From an uncultured Alphaproteobacteria bacterium (GTDB lineage: Bacteria > Pseudomonadota > Alphaproteobacteria > Caulobacterales > Caulobacteraceae): a stretch of 64,000 nucleotides of DNA. The notes beneath the pieces were generated by a model. That model saw only the letters and a list, made by a program, of their open reading frames with translations, did no database searches and had not been told where the DNA came from. A program made the position numbers and the translations under genes. The stretch lies in contig CALETE010000056.1 of NCBI GenBank assembly GCA_937920085.1, forward strand, positions 1-64,000, given 5' to 3'. Shown here in pieces: positions 9,034 through 18,363 of this stretch; within the stretch, counting starts at the first letter, position 1, and the number at the start of each line of letters is the position of its first letter.

Positions 9034-9068
9034 GGATGGGACGTCGGAGATGGTTTCGCCTCTGCAGC

Positions 9069-11183
9069 CTAGAGCGACCTATACAGCCAGCGCGGAATAT
9101 AGAAGGAACGCTTATTCAGGACCGCGCCAATGACCTGACCACCGGCATCATCAATCTGTTCAACAAGACGTCGGGCCACAGCGGCGCGGGTAAGTTCGGC
9201 CTCAACCACCACCAGGGTCGCGTCAGCCAAGGCCGCCACCTCGATCCCGGCTGAAGATCTCTCAAAGGCCGGCGAGTCGATGAGGATCAGATCAAAACTC
9301 GTCCGGGCGGCTTGAATGATCGTGCTCCACTTTGCTTCCTCAACCTTGAGCCCCCCGGCACCGATCGGCGCGGAGACGTACAAGGTTGAATCGCCCACCT
9401 GAAGCGTCCGGCGTTCCATAGAAATTGGAATAAGGTCGTGGCCTTGGGCGGCGAACATGGCTGCGGCCCCGCGCCCTTCTGGCGGTTCGATATCCAGCAG
9501 AAGCACCTTCCTCATCCCCCCAGAGACCGCGATCGCCACAAGATCACGGGTCAGGTTGGAAACGCCCTCGCCTTCGTGTGCTGAAATAACCTGCATCACG
9601 CTACCGCCGGAGTGTCTCAGGGTCGACATGAGGCGCAGCAAGAGTCGGCCTTCATCTTGGCTAAGGCGGGTCGGCATGAGGCGCCCAGATCGGCGCTGTG
9701 GGGTGGCCTCATTCAGAGGGACGGAAAGCAGAACGGGTACCCCGACCTTGTCTTCCAGGTCTCGGGGGGTGACCATCACTTCGGACAGGGCGGATGCCAA
9801 GACCACCGTGGCGAAGGCTGCCGCCAACCCCGCTGCGACGCCCGCCAGCAGCATAAGGGTACGGCCAGTCTTGCCCCGGGTCGGAGGTTCTGCCGGCTGA
9901 ATAACCCGAACATTGGCGCGAGACCGGGCAGTGGAATTCGCCAGCCCGCCATCCTCAACTGTGCGATCAAGATCCTGTAAGGCGCTTTCAACCACGGTCC
10001 GCGCCCGCATAAGCTCGCGATACTCTGGTCCGATACGGACCAGGTCATCGAGCCTGGCGGTGACTTGACCCAAGGATTGGGTCAAGGCCGCGCGCCCATT
10101 CCGCAGGCCGGCCACATCACCAAATGAGTCGGCGAGTTCAGTGTCGATTTGCTGGTGAACAGGATTAAGCCCGCGGCGCTCAACCGACACCTGCTGGGCG
10201 GGAACTTGGCGCATTTCAGCCTGAACATTGGCGATCCGCCCATCCAGGTCGGCAATTAACGGATAGCCATCTCGATATTTTTCGGCAGCTTCGCGTCTTT
10301 GCGCCTGCAAGGTGATCAGGTTTTGCATCAGACCTTCCATCACGGTGGAGCGCGAGCGGTCGGTCGAAACCTGAATTTCCTGTGGCGTTGATTGACGCAG
10401 GAGGGACAGCTGCGATGCGCGGCCAGATCGGGTCGCGATCTGTTGATCGAGGGACTGCAATTGCCCTTGGAGGAGGGACTGCTGAGCCTGGACTGCGTTA
10501 AATTCCTGAGCGTAGTCGCCAAACCCATAGCGGCTTGAGAAGTCGGTGATTTGCGCTTCGATTTGCCCAAGGCGCTGGCTGAGTATGTCGCGCTGAACGC
10601 TGACCGTTGTGGGATCTGCGCGCTTGAAGACCTCGCTTCGACGGACCTGATAGACCTCGACCAACTTGTTCAGAAGGTCGGCGGCCACCCTGCGGTCTTC
10701 GGCCTTAAGCTTCAATTCGATCACATTAGAGGTGGGGATATTTTCAATCGTCAGATCTCTTTCCAGCTGATCCACCCCCTTGCCCAAGCCATCTGGCATT
10801 GTCGCTAGGCGCGGATAGACCCGGGCCAGCCCTATGGCCTTTAGGGCGTCAGACCGCACGCCCCGGGAGCTGAGAATTTCCATTTCCGCATGGACGATCT
10901 GGGACCGGTCAAAGGATTGCGCGGACGCTGAATCCGCAGCGGAGGATTTGAACACATAATCCCCACCCAGCAGGATCAATAACCGCGACTGAGCGACATA
11001 GACGGTATGGGCGAAGAAAATAGCGACAGCAGCCGCCAAGACCGGCAGAAGGAACGCCAGAAACGCCTGTTTCTGATAATAAAATGCCGGAGTCAGCAAC
11101 TCGCGCAGGGTCAGAGGCGAACGAATTCGACGCTTCTGAGGCGGTGCGGCGTACGATGTCTGATCGAGGACCGCAGAGTTCAT
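9069..11183 (-). CDS. Wzc/GumC-like polysaccharide co-polymerase with degenerate kinase domain
   Basis: A 704-residue inner-membrane chain-length regulator. Two transmembrane helices (about 41-63 and 442-466) bracket a large periplasmic coiled-coil region, as in the Wzz/GumC family. The cytoplasmic C-terminal part is related to bacterial tyrosine kinases (CpsD/Wzc), but its P-loop reads SAHEGEGVSNLT (534-545): the usual GEGKS lysine is Val. A Walker-B-like LILIDSPA remains, and the terminal tyrosine cluster is absent. It probably acts structurally, not as a kinase. The ATG at 11183 begins the recognisable domain; no clear Shine-Dalgarno precedes it. It is divergent from the OPX gene across a 186-base interval. 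Confidence 0.85.
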   Translation of the reverse strand: MNSAVLDQTSYAAPPQKRRIRSPLTLRELLTPAFYYQKQAFLAFLLPVLAAAVAIFFAHTVYVAQSRLLILLGGDYVFKSSAADSASAQSFDRSQIVHAEMEILSSRGVRSDALKAIGLARVYPRLATMPDGLGKGVDQLERDLTIENIPTSNVIELKLKAEDRRVAADLLNKLVEVYQVRRSEVFKRADPTTVSVQRDILSQRLGQIEAQITDFSSRYGFGDYAQEFNAVQAQQSLLQGQLQSLDQQIATRSGRASQLSLLRQSTPQEIQVSTDRSRSTVMEGLMQNLITLQAQRREAAEKYRDGYPLIADLDGRIANVQAEMRQVPAQQVSVERRGLNPVHQQIDTELADSFGDVAGLRNGRAALTQSLGQVTARLDDLVRIGPEYRELMRARTVVESALQDLDRTVEDGGLANSTARSRANVRVIQPAEPPTRGKTGRTLMLLAGVAAGLAAAFATVVLASALSEVMVTPRDLEDKVGVPVLLSVPLNEATPQRRSGRLMPTRLSQDEGRLLLRLMSTLRHSGGSVMQVISAHEGEGVSNLTRDLVAIAVSGGMRKVLLLDIEPPEGRGAAAMFAAQGHDLIPISMERRTLQVGDSTLYVSAPIGAGGLKVEEAKWSTIIQAARTSFDLILIDSPAFERSSAGIEVAALADATLVVVEAELTRAAVARRLVEQIDDAGGQVIGAVLNKRSFYIPRWLYRSL

Positions 11184-11369
11184 CAAGGCGCTGGGCGACA
11201 GGGGTTGAGGCGACGCACGCCGGGATTTTAGGTTCCACTGAAATGGTAAAGATTTGCAGTTAACAAAAAGCTGCTGAAGGAGACCTCGCCAACCCTTTGA
11301 TAACCCTAAACAGCGAAACTCGGGGAAATTGGACTGGGCGCACCGTCGCAAGCGCCTCTGGAACGGATC

Positions 11370-12233
11370 ATGTTGAATCCATCACGGGCGTGTCTATCCC
11401 TTTGCGCTGGGCTGGCAGCAGTCTTGAGCGCGTTGGTTTTCAGCACGCCTCTCGAAGCTCAAGGCTATCAGCCACCGCCCTATAACCCCGCCTGGGTGCC
11501 GCAAGCCTATGATGCGCCACAAGGCCCGCCTCGCCCAAACGAAACGCTTCCGCCGGCTCCTGGACAAAACCTGGACAACCCGGTCAACATGTCAAGCTCC
11601 AGCTATAGTCGAGGCCGGTTCGCCCCCTGGACGGACAGCGATTATCGTTATCGCATCAATGCGGGAGATGAGCTGTCCCTTCGGTTTCTGCTCAATTCGG
11701 ATCTGAATACCGGCGTCCTGGTGGGCCCCGATGGTCGTGGAGTCTTTCCGCTGATCAGTTCGCTCAAAGTTGCCGACATGACCGTTGAAGAAGCCAATGG
11801 CGTCCTCTCAGAGGCCTATGCACAGGTGCTAAGACGGCCAGACTTGCAGGTGATGATTACCGCCTATGGGTCCTCACAGGTCTATGTGGGCGGTGAGGTG
11901 CGGACCCCGGGCGTTTATCCGATGCGTGGGCAACTGACACCGGCCCAAGCGGTGATGATGGCGGGCGGCCTGGCATCAACCGCTCGACTGGGCCGGATCG
12001 CCATTATCCGCCAGAGGCCCAATGGTCAGATGCTGATGAAGGAGGTCGACCTGAAGGCTTACCTGACCAAGGGCCAAGATCTCGGGTCCCTCAGCATTCT
12101 TCCAGGCGATCTGATCTTCGTTCCCCGCAGTTCTATCGCCGAGGCAGATCGCTTTGTTGATCAATATATTACGGGCCTATTGCCCCTGGGACGGGTCCTA
12201 GGCTACCGCGATCCAACCCCAAGACTCTATTGA
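11370..12233 (+). CDS. OPX-type polysaccharide export protein (Wza/GumB-like)
   Basis: A 287-residue outer-membrane polysaccharide export protein. A cleavable signal peptide (about residues 1-31, ending near LEAQG) is followed by a proline-rich linker, then the Poly_export domain (RYRINAGDELSLRF; about 90-175) and a SLBB-like beta-grasp domain (VYVGGEVRTPGVYPMRG). No lipobox cysteine is visible, unlike Wza itself. It is expected to pair with the divergently encoded co-polymerase to form the export channel. The ATG at 11370 lies just before the hydrophobic segment. The flippase gene follows after 16 bases. Confidence 0.9.
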   Translation: MLNPSRACLSLCAGLAAVLSALVFSTPLEAQGYQPPPYNPAWVPQAYDAPQGPPRPNETLPPAPGQNLDNPVNMSSSSYSRGRFAPWTDSDYRYRINAGDELSLRFLLNSDLNTGVLVGPDGRGVFPLISSLKVADMTVEEANGVLSEAYAQVLRRPDLQVMITAYGSSQVYVGGEVRTPGVYPMRGQLTPAQAVMMAGGLASTARLGRIAIIRQRPNGQMLMKEVDLKAYLTKGQDLGSLSILPGDLIFVPRSSIAEADRFVDQYITGLLPLGRVLGYRDPTPRLY

Positions 12234-12249
12234 AAGATCGCCCCTTACC

Positions 12250-13491
12250 GTGACCCGATATTTGACGGCGGCGGTCGAGCAGGCCCTTTGGTCGATCCTG
12301 AACCTCGGGATCAATATGCTGCTACTTCGGGTGGCGACGCCGGAGCAATATGGCACCTTCGCCTTCTGGGCCAATGTGGCGTTTATCTTTATCAGCCTGC
12401 AAAACGCACTGACGGTGACACATCTCTCGGTTTTGCCCCCCGGAGACGGCCTCGATGGTCGCCGCCTGCCAACCGAGCGGATCATGCACGGGGTAACAGC
12501 GATCTTTCTAGGCCTCACCGCGGCAGCTATCTTGGGGATCACCCTCTATCTTCATAGCCGAGGGCAGAACCTTGGCGCGCCCCTGGCCGCCCTGTTCGTC
12601 CCGGCCTTTCTGCTGCAGCAGTATTTTCGCTTTGTGAGTTTTTCCAGGGGTCGCCCTTTGGAGGCCCTGGCTCAAACCATAGCGGTTCTGGTGAGCGCGA
12701 CATCCCTCCTAATCTTGGGTTCAATGACCACGACATCCTTGTCGGCCAATACCATATTGGGCCTGCTGGGTGCCGCATATGGGGGGGTGGGCCTTGTCTC
12801 GGGCTTGCTGGCTGTGCGCCATCAGGGCCTTAGCCTTGCCAGACCGGCCCTGGCGGGGTTTCGAAGCTATCTACAACCAACGGGCTGGCTATTCCTGGGG
12901 GTGACGTCGACAGAACTCCTAACCCGGTTCTATGCCTTTGCTGTCGCCGGTGCCTTTGGCCCCGTCGCACTGGCCTCGCTTACGGCGACACAGCTCTTGC
13001 TCCGCCCCATTCCCTTGCTGGCAACATCTTGGTCTCAGGTCGCCAGAATGGACCTGGTCCGTCATCGTGAAGCGCGGCAATGGCGCGCCTTTATGGGGAT
13101 GATTGGCCTCGCCTTGCCCTTCGGTATTATGGCCTCTCTCATCTGGTCTGGCGTGGTGAACCTCTCCTGGTCATGGCTGGCTCAGTTAGCCTTTAAGGGC
13201 AAATACCTGGAAGACCGCTGGATGGTCATGCTGTGGGGCGGGTCTGCCGCCCTGAGCCTGGTTCAGGTGGTGATCAATACACCCTTGCAGGTCTTGCAGG
13301 ACTTTCGCGCCCTAGCCATCGCCAACGCCATCGCCTCTGTGGTCGCAGCGATCGGAATTCTGGTTGGTATTAGCTTGATCGGACCTGCCGGCGCGATCAT
13401 CGGCACCTCAATCGGCCAGCTGGTTGAGGTGCTGGTTATGGGAGTGCTTTTGACTGTTGCAATCAGGGCCGCCCAAACTGCCACAGGTTAA
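12250..13491 (+). CDS. Wzx-like polysaccharide repeat-unit flippase
   Basis: A 413-residue polytopic membrane protein with about 12 hydrophobic segments, in the MOP/Wzx superfamily by composition, size and the N-terminal amphipathic pattern (LRVATPEQYGTFAFW resembles the A-x-x-x-G-x-Y/F-x-F region of flippases). It should move undecaprenyl-linked repeat units across the inner membrane. It starts with GTG, 16 bases after the OPX stop, so the two are probably co-transcribed. Its 3' end overlaps the convergent ligase gene by 29 bases, an unusually long tail-to-tail overlap. Confidence 0.8.
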   Translation: MTRYLTAAVEQALWSILNLGINMLLLRVATPEQYGTFAFWANVAFIFISLQNALTVTHLSVLPPGDGLDGRRLPTERIMHGVTAIFLGLTAAAILGITLYLHSRGQNLGAPLAALFVPAFLLQQYFRFVSFSRGRPLEALAQTIAVLVSATSLLILGSMTTTSLSANTILGLLGAAYGGVGLVSGLLAVRHQGLSLARPALAGFRSYLQPTGWLFLGVTSTELLTRFYAFAVAGAFGPVALASLTATQLLLRPIPLLATSWSQVARMDLVRHREARQWRAFMGMIGLALPFGIMASLIWSGVVNLSWSWLAQLAFKGKYLEDRWMVMLWGGSAALSLVQVVINTPLQVLQDFRALAIANAIASVVAAIGILVGISLIGPAGAIIGTSIGQLVEVLVMGVLLTVAIRAAQTATG

Positions 13492-14872
13492 AACCCCCAG
13501 GTCGGTTGCGGCTGGTCCAGCGCATATCAATATCAAGTCCGACCAATAGGATCAGAATGCCAAAGGTGGCATTGGCGGTGAAATAGCTGCTCTCCAAGAA
13601 ATTGTGGAGCAAGAACAGCACGGGGAAAAGTCCCAGATAGATCCCATAGGGGAAAACAGCACTGTCCTCTGCGCGGTGTGACAGCAGGGATATTCTTAGA
13701 AGAACAAGGGCGCGCCAAATCCAGCGTGCCAAGAGGGCAAGGGCACCCAACAATCCTATGACGCCTGTGGTTGCCAAGAGGTCGATATAGCCATTGTGAG
13801 ATTCATTGGTGAAGGCGTCAGGGCTGGCGAACCACTCATCTGTCTGCAGGCTGGGTTGGACAGCCGTATCTACGTCCCATAGGGACCCAAAACCCACCCC
13901 CTTCCAGGGATGCTCGGCCCAAATACCGAGGACAAAACGCCAGATATCGGTACGCATGGTGAAGGTAATCTTGGAAAGGGGGGCAAACGGGTCACTCCCC
14001 TCCAAAGCGCTCCAGCCAAGCCAGGCTAGAACCAGGATGAAAACAAAGGCCAGTGAAGCGCCGACCATCGCCCAGATCAGGCTTGATCTTTGACGCAGCG
14101 CTGCGATCAGCGCAGGCCCCGCAAGAGCGGTACCAACCAGAATGCCAAGGCTCGTCTTAGACTTTGAGGCGACCAGAAGCGCGAGCCCCGCCAAGATAAT
14201 ACTGATCCAGAAAGCGCGCCCCGCGAGGCTTTTCTGCCCTTGTAAAAAGGCCATGCTGACCAAGCAGCAATACATCATCACGCTGCCAAGGGTGTTCTTG
14301 TGAGTGTGGATCGCCGCAAGGCCGATGTCGGTCATGCTCGCCGTGGGGGCAAATATCCACGAGAAGAAATCAATCGCGACCATGATGGCGCAGGCAATTG
14401 CCATGGCAGCGAGAATGCGATCACCCCTGCGAATGGATAAGCTCATGCCCAGACAGATCAGGGCCTGGATGACAAAAAGTACCAATCGCTTTGACGAGAC
14501 GGCGGGGTCTAAGGCCCACTGTGTGGTGACGGAAAACCAGAGGAACAGCAGAACCAAGGGCCATATCCGCCTGATGGCCTCTGCAAGCACCTGACGCCGA
14601 AACCAAAACACCGGAAGGGAGAGGGCCAGAAGTGAGAGCCAGACCAAACGCCCCCAGGGGGACACGGGCGATACACCAGTTTGCGGATCAAGGACGGTGT
14701 CATGCTCATAGGGTGCCACCCCAATCATCATGTACAGCAGCATAAAGATCAGAAGGCCCTGACCCAGCAGGCCCAACCAATAGTCAGCGAAGTCTGAGAT
14801 CTCGCTGCGGCGCGCATCTTGGCTCGCCCTCCAGTCTGCCAAGACATCGATCCGTGGCTCAGTCACGGCCAT
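13463..14872 (-). CDS. O-antigen ligase/polymerase-like membrane protein (Wzy/WaaL)
   Basis: A 469-residue protein with about 10-12 predicted membrane helices and a large periplasmic loop (about 310-370) containing HPWKGVGFGS and ESHNGYIDLLATTG, the H-x-x-x-G-x-G and N-x-x-x-x-x-x-x-G signatures of the Wzy_C/O-antigen ligase family. In this setting it is probably the polysaccharide polymerase. The ATG at 14872 overlaps the WecG-type gene by 14 bases, and GGGGGCGAG precedes it. The two minus-strand genes form an operon. Confidence 0.85.
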   Translation of the reverse strand: MAVTEPRIDVLADWRASQDARRSEISDFADYWLGLLGQGLLIFMLLYMMIGVAPYEHDTVLDPQTGVSPVSPWGRLVWLSLLALSLPVFWFRRQVLAEAIRRIWPLVLLFLWFSVTTQWALDPAVSSKRLVLFVIQALICLGMSLSIRRGDRILAAMAIACAIMVAIDFFSWIFAPTASMTDIGLAAIHTHKNTLGSVMMYCCLVSMAFLQGQKSLAGRAFWISIILAGLALLVASKSKTSLGILVGTALAGPALIAALRQRSSLIWAMVGASLAFVFILVLAWLGWSALEGSDPFAPLSKITFTMRTDIWRFVLGIWAEHPWKGVGFGSLWDVDTAVQPSLQTDEWFASPDAFTNESHNGYIDLLATTGVIGLLGALALLARWIWRALVLLRISLLSHRAEDSAVFPYGIYLGLFPVLFLLHNFLESSYFTANATFGILILLVGLDIDMRWTSRNRPGGFNLWQFGRP

Positions 14873-15665
14873 GCTCGCCCCCACCGATCGACCGTAAACC
14901 CAGCCGAATGGCCAAAACGTCCCTGAGGCCAAGGCCTAGCCCAACCAGGCCTCGCACCAGGTAACGCCGCCACAGACGCTTTGGCTCACGCACCAGACGA
15001 TAAAGCCAGACCAGCCCGGCCTGCTCCATCCAGTCGGGCGCAGCGTCCAGCCTTCCTGTCACAACGCTGATGGACGAGCCAATGCACAGGCCAATACCAA
15101 GGGCGCGCCCGTCGGCGACCACATGCTGACAAAACTTTTCCGATTGGGGCGGACCCATAGCGACAAAGACAAATCGGGCCGGATGACTCACCACGAAGGC
15201 CACCGCAGCATCGACAGCCTCGGGAATATCAATGAAGCCCATGGGCGGTATGTGCTGCACCACATTGGTCAATGAGAACTGGGCGACCAGGTCGGCAACA
15301 ATCTCAGAGGTACAGCCTATGATGCTGATGGGGTCATTTGGCGAAATGCCGTTCCTGAAGAGCTGGTCGACCACATAGGCACCTGGCGCGAACTTCAGGT
15401 CCAATCCCGCCAAAAGCGCTGCACGGCCTAATATGCGACTGTCATTGGTGCTGATCCAGCAGGTGTCTCCACATTGCCGAAATAGCGCATCCCGGCGACG
15501 CAAAAAGGCGTGCTCGGCATTAGGCGTGACAAAGGCGGTAAAGGGCGCAGTCGGCGGCCGGGCCATCAGAGCCGCCACAGTCTCGGCGACGCTAAGGGGC
15601 GTAAAGCGCAGTCCGGCGAAACGAACCTGAGCAAAAGCTGAAATTTCGTCGGAACCGGTTGTCAA
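14859..15665 (-). CDS. WecG/TagA/CpsF-family glycosyltransferase
   Basis: A 268-residue GT26-family enzyme. Family blocks are FVTPNAEHAF (N-terminal), TNDSRILGRAALLAG (position of the catalytic Asp), VFVAMGPPQSEKF and the basic C-terminal WLYRLVREPKRLWRRY that docks on the membrane. It transfers a sugar, classically a UDP-ManNAc type, to a lipid-linked intermediate. The Asp is followed by Ser where a Gly is usual. The start is TTG, as no ATG or GTG lies closer to the first conserved block. Caulobacter HfsJ belongs to the same family, but this locus lacks the holdfast deacetylase gene, so identity with HfsJ is not claimed. Confidence 0.85.
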   Translation of the reverse strand: MTTGSDEISAFAQVRFAGLRFTPLSVAETVAALMARPPTAPFTAFVTPNAEHAFLRRRDALFRQCGDTCWISTNDSRILGRAALLAGLDLKFAPGAYVVDQLFRNGISPNDPISIIGCTSEIVADLVAQFSLTNVVQHIPPMGFIDIPEAVDAAVAFVVSHPARFVFVAMGPPQSEKFCQHVVADGRALGIGLCIGSSISVVTGRLDAAPDWMEQAGLVWLYRLVREPKRLWRRYLVRGLVGLGLGLRDVLAIRLGLRSIGGGEHGRD

Positions 15666-15716
15666 CGCATTGCCCTTAAACGTCAGCGCCTAGATTTATG
15701 AGTCGTGCGATTCACT

Positions 15717-16370
15717 ATGAGCCACACCATCCGTTTACGCCCCGTTCTCGCCGGAGGTCGAAATGTCAGTTTCGAACTGGCCATGAAGCGCGTCATGGAT
15801 CTTGGCGTGTCGGCCTGTCTCTTAGGGGTCTTAGCCCCCCTCCTCCTGCTGGTCGGCCTCTTGGTGAAGACCACATCTAAGGGCTCAGTCTTCTATACTT
15901 GCCACTGGATTGGTCATGAGGGCCGCCCGTTCAAAGGCTGGAAGTTCCGCACCATGGTTCAGAACGCCGACGTCCTGGAGGATCAACTAAAGGCGCAGAA
16001 CGAAATGATCGGCCCGGCCTTCAAAATCACCAATGATCCTCGGGTGACGCCTATTGGCCGGTTCTTGCGCCGCTATAGCATTGATGAATTGCCCCAGCTC
16101 TGGAACGTCCTGAAGGGCGATATAAGCCTAGTCGGGCCTAGGGCACCGCGTGAACACGAATACCGCCAGTTCACAGACTTTCAGCGTCAGAAACTGGCCG
16201 TTCAACCGGGGATCACCTGTCTTTGGCAGGTGCAGGGCCGCCATCGTATCAATGACTATGACCGCTGGGTCGAGCTGGACCTGGAATATATCCGCACCTG
16301 GTCCCTGTGGTTGGACATCAAGATCTTGGCCCGTACCGCCCTAGTGGTGATTCAGGGGTCGGGGGTATGA
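15717..16370 (+). CDS. Initiating sugar-phosphate transferase (WcaJ/HfsE-type)
   Basis: A 217-residue polyprenyl-phosphate hexose-1-phosphate transferase that loads the first sugar onto undecaprenyl phosphate. It is the short form: one membrane-embedded helix (about 25-50) followed directly by the catalytic domain, without the four extra helices and CoA-binding-like domain of WbaP/WcaJ. Diagnostic blocks are GWKFRTM, RRYSIDELPQLWNVLKGDISLVGPR and ITCLWQVQGR. ATG at 15717 or GTG at 15705 are both possible; neither has a clear Shine-Dalgarno. It is divergent from the WecG-type gene and shares ATGA with the next gene. Confidence 0.92.
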   Translation: MSHTIRLRPVLAGGRNVSFELAMKRVMDLGVSACLLGVLAPLLLLVGLLVKTTSKGSVFYTCHWIGHEGRPFKGWKFRTMVQNADVLEDQLKAQNEMIGPAFKITNDPRVTPIGRFLRRYSIDELPQLWNVLKGDISLVGPRAPREHEYRQFTDFQRQKLAVQPGITCLWQVQGRHRINDYDRWVELDLEYIRTWSLWLDIKILARTALVVIQGSGV

Positions 16371-17317
16371 GCGGTCCCGATATCAGCGTCGTGGTCCTAA
16401 GCTATGATCGCGTTCACCTGCTAAGGCGCACCCTGGTCGAGGGCTTGAAGCAGTCTATGGCCCACGGGCGTTCCTATGAATTCATCGTGGTCGATAATCA
16501 TCCCGATCGGCTGGCTGAGGGCCTTGTGGCAGAACTCGCGGCAAGTGGCGCGCCATTGACCTACCTTGCTGACGACCGGCGCAATATTTCGATCGTGCGA
16601 AACAAGGGAATTGCAGCCTCACAGGGCCGCTATGTGGCCTTTATCGACGATGATGAAGCCCCAGAGCCGAACTGGCTCAACGCCCTGTTTGAGTGCCTGG
16701 AGCGCACGGGTGCCGACGCCGCCTTCGGGCCGAAGCTTCCGCTCTTTGAGGCTGGCAAGGCGCCTGATTGGGACAAGGATGCCTGGCTTTATACCCTTGA
16801 TTTCCGTCTGCCCGCTGATACGCCCATTGAAATGTTCGGGCACTTCCGTCGCAAGGGGAAGGGCCTGGGCAGTGGGAATGCGGCCTTTCGGGTCGCGACC
16901 TGCTTTACCGCCTCAGAGCCTTTCAGCGTGGCCTTTGGTGATGCCAATGGCGAGGACACGCAACTGCTGTTTAGGCTAGCCCTTGAAGGCAAGCGCTTTG
17001 TTTGGTGTCCAAGCGCCATCGTCAAAGAATTCATCGAAACTGATCGGACCAAGCCGGATTATATGGTCACCCGGATGAAGCGCGGCTCTCAGCACTATGC
17101 GGCCTCCAGGATTAATACCAGCGACACCCCAGGTGTAACGCGTCTCAAGGTTTTGGGCCTGGGCCTCGCTCAGGTGTGCGTTCATGCCTGCCTGTTTCTG
17201 GCCAGTTTCGAATTTCTAAGCGCCACGCGCTATAGCCACAGGATTGGCATGGCCAAGGGTTTGGGTAAGCTCAGCTATCGCGCCCCCATCGGCTTTATAG
17301 ACGAGCGCACACCGTGA
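16367..17317 (+). CDS. GT2 glycosyltransferase (first of a paralogous pair)
   Basis: A 316-residue GT-A-fold glycosyltransferase with the N-terminal SVVVLSYDR, a VDNHP nucleotide-binding turn and FIDDDE as the D-x-D metal site. A conserved FGDANGED segment follows, and the C-terminal hydrophobic stretch (about 255-285) suggests membrane association. Start and preceding stop share ATGA. The next gene is clearly similar along its whole length, indicating tandem duplication. The sugar transferred cannot be told from sequence. Confidence 0.88.
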   Translation: MSGPDISVVVLSYDRVHLLRRTLVEGLKQSMAHGRSYEFIVVDNHPDRLAEGLVAELAASGAPLTYLADDRRNISIVRNKGIAASQGRYVAFIDDDEAPEPNWLNALFECLERTGADAAFGPKLPLFEAGKAPDWDKDAWLYTLDFRLPADTPIEMFGHFRRKGKGLGSGNAAFRVATCFTASEPFSVAFGDANGEDTQLLFRLALEGKRFVWCPSAIVKEFIETDRTKPDYMVTRMKRGSQHYAASRINTSDTPGVTRLKVLGLGLAQVCVHACLFLASFEFLSATRYSHRIGMAKGLGKLSYRAPIGFIDERTP

Positions 17318-18282
17318 GTTCGGTCGATGTGTCCATTGTCATCGCCACCTATAACCGCCCGGTTCAGCTGGCCCAGACACTTACCTCGTGCCTCGCCCAG
17401 TCCAATCGCCTGGGCCTGATCATCGAGATCGTGGTCATCGACAATCACCCGTCCATGAACGGTCAGGCCATTGCCCAGCAGATGGACCAACAATCTCCCT
17501 TTCCCATCCGCTATGTGCCAGACCCCGTGCGAAATATGGCAGCCCTGCGTAATCGCGGGTTCCTTGAGGCCAAGGGAACCTGGGTGGCAATCATTGATGA
17601 TGATGAAATCGCCGATCCTGACTGGCTGGACGAATTGATCGGCGCAGCCCAGGCTCAGGATGCAGACATCGTCGTCGGCCCCCGCCTCGCCAGCTTTGGC
17701 GGTAGCCGGCCACCAGCCTATGATCCTAAAGGCAGAGACTTTGTCCGCGATCTGGGCTTGCGGGACCAGGCCACCGTCGACTTAACCCACCCGGACGGAA
17801 AGCCTCGCTATGGTCTCGGGACTGGAAACTCAGCCTTCAATATGGCCCGGTGTTTCCCAAATGGGGACACTCCGATGCGGCTGGAGTTCGGCAATGCTGG
17901 TGGCGAGGATGCCGAGCTCTTTATCCGCCTACACCGATCTGGCCGTAAGATCGTCTGGGCCGCCAAAGCCATTGTAATCGAAACGGTTGCAGCCAATCGT
18001 ACGCGAGTCGCCTACAGGTTGATGAGAGCGCGCCGTGAAGCCCAGCATTATGTCGATATCTATCTGGACGTCACCCCAAACCCATTACAGGTTCGAACCC
18101 TCCTGCTTGCCAAGGGAATTATTCAAGTAATACTTGGGTTTATGATTGCGCTCGCGACGTTTGAATTCGGAACAGAGACGCGTATTCGGGGCCGCCTGAT
18201 GGTGGCGCAGGGCATGGGAAAGCTCTCTTGGACGCCAAAGGTTGGATATATTTCAGAACCCGCGGGACCAAAGGCGGTCTAA
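17314..18282 (+). CDS. GT2 glycosyltransferase (second of a paralogous pair)
   Basis: A 322-residue GT2 enzyme starting with GTG that overlaps the previous stop (GTGA). It repeats the layout of its neighbour: IVIATYNRP, VIDNHP, IIDDDEIADPDWLDEL, a GTGNSAF block, FGNAGGED and a late hydrophobic segment (about 265-290). The pair probably adds successive residues of the repeat unit. It is the last gene before a 95-base gap and the heptose module. Confidence 0.88.
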   Translation: MSSVDVSIVIATYNRPVQLAQTLTSCLAQSNRLGLIIEIVVIDNHPSMNGQAIAQQMDQQSPFPIRYVPDPVRNMAALRNRGFLEAKGTWVAIIDDDEIADPDWLDELIGAAQAQDADIVVGPRLASFGGSRPPAYDPKGRDFVRDLGLRDQATVDLTHPDGKPRYGLGTGNSAFNMARCFPNGDTPMRLEFGNAGGEDAELFIRLHRSGRKIVWAAKAIVIETVAANRTRVAYRLMRARREAQHYVDIYLDVTPNPLQVRTLLLAKGIIQVILGFMIALATFEFGTETRIRGRLMVAQGMGKLSWTPKVGYISEPAGPKAV

Positions 18283-18351
18283 CCAGAAGTCACCTGTCAC
18301 GCGAAAATCATGCGGTATTGGCATGCTCTTTGAAGCCTTGACCTCAACCTT

Positions 18352-18363
18352 CCTCCTAGGAGG
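18352..18363. promoter_or_regulatory. 12-bp palindrome near the start of the heptose module
   Basis: A perfect palindrome, CCTCCTAGGAGG, lies 15-26 bases before the transaldolase ATG. It follows a TTGACCT hexamer at 18338-18344, so it overlaps where a -10 element could be. It also contains an AGGAGG that could pair with CCTCCT in mRNA. Whether it is an operator, a promoter part or chance is unresolved. Confidence 0.35.

Noticed and set aside
6246..18282. Exosortase/PEP-CTERM system
   Set aside because: The hydrolase elbows suggested it, but no exosortase membrane protein or PEP-CTERM signal is present in the window.
11370..18282. Holdfast (hfs) locus
   Set aside because: OPX, flippase, polymerase, WecG-type and initiating transferase all occur in hfs loci, but there is no HfsH-type deacetylase and the GH10 and heptose genes do not fit.
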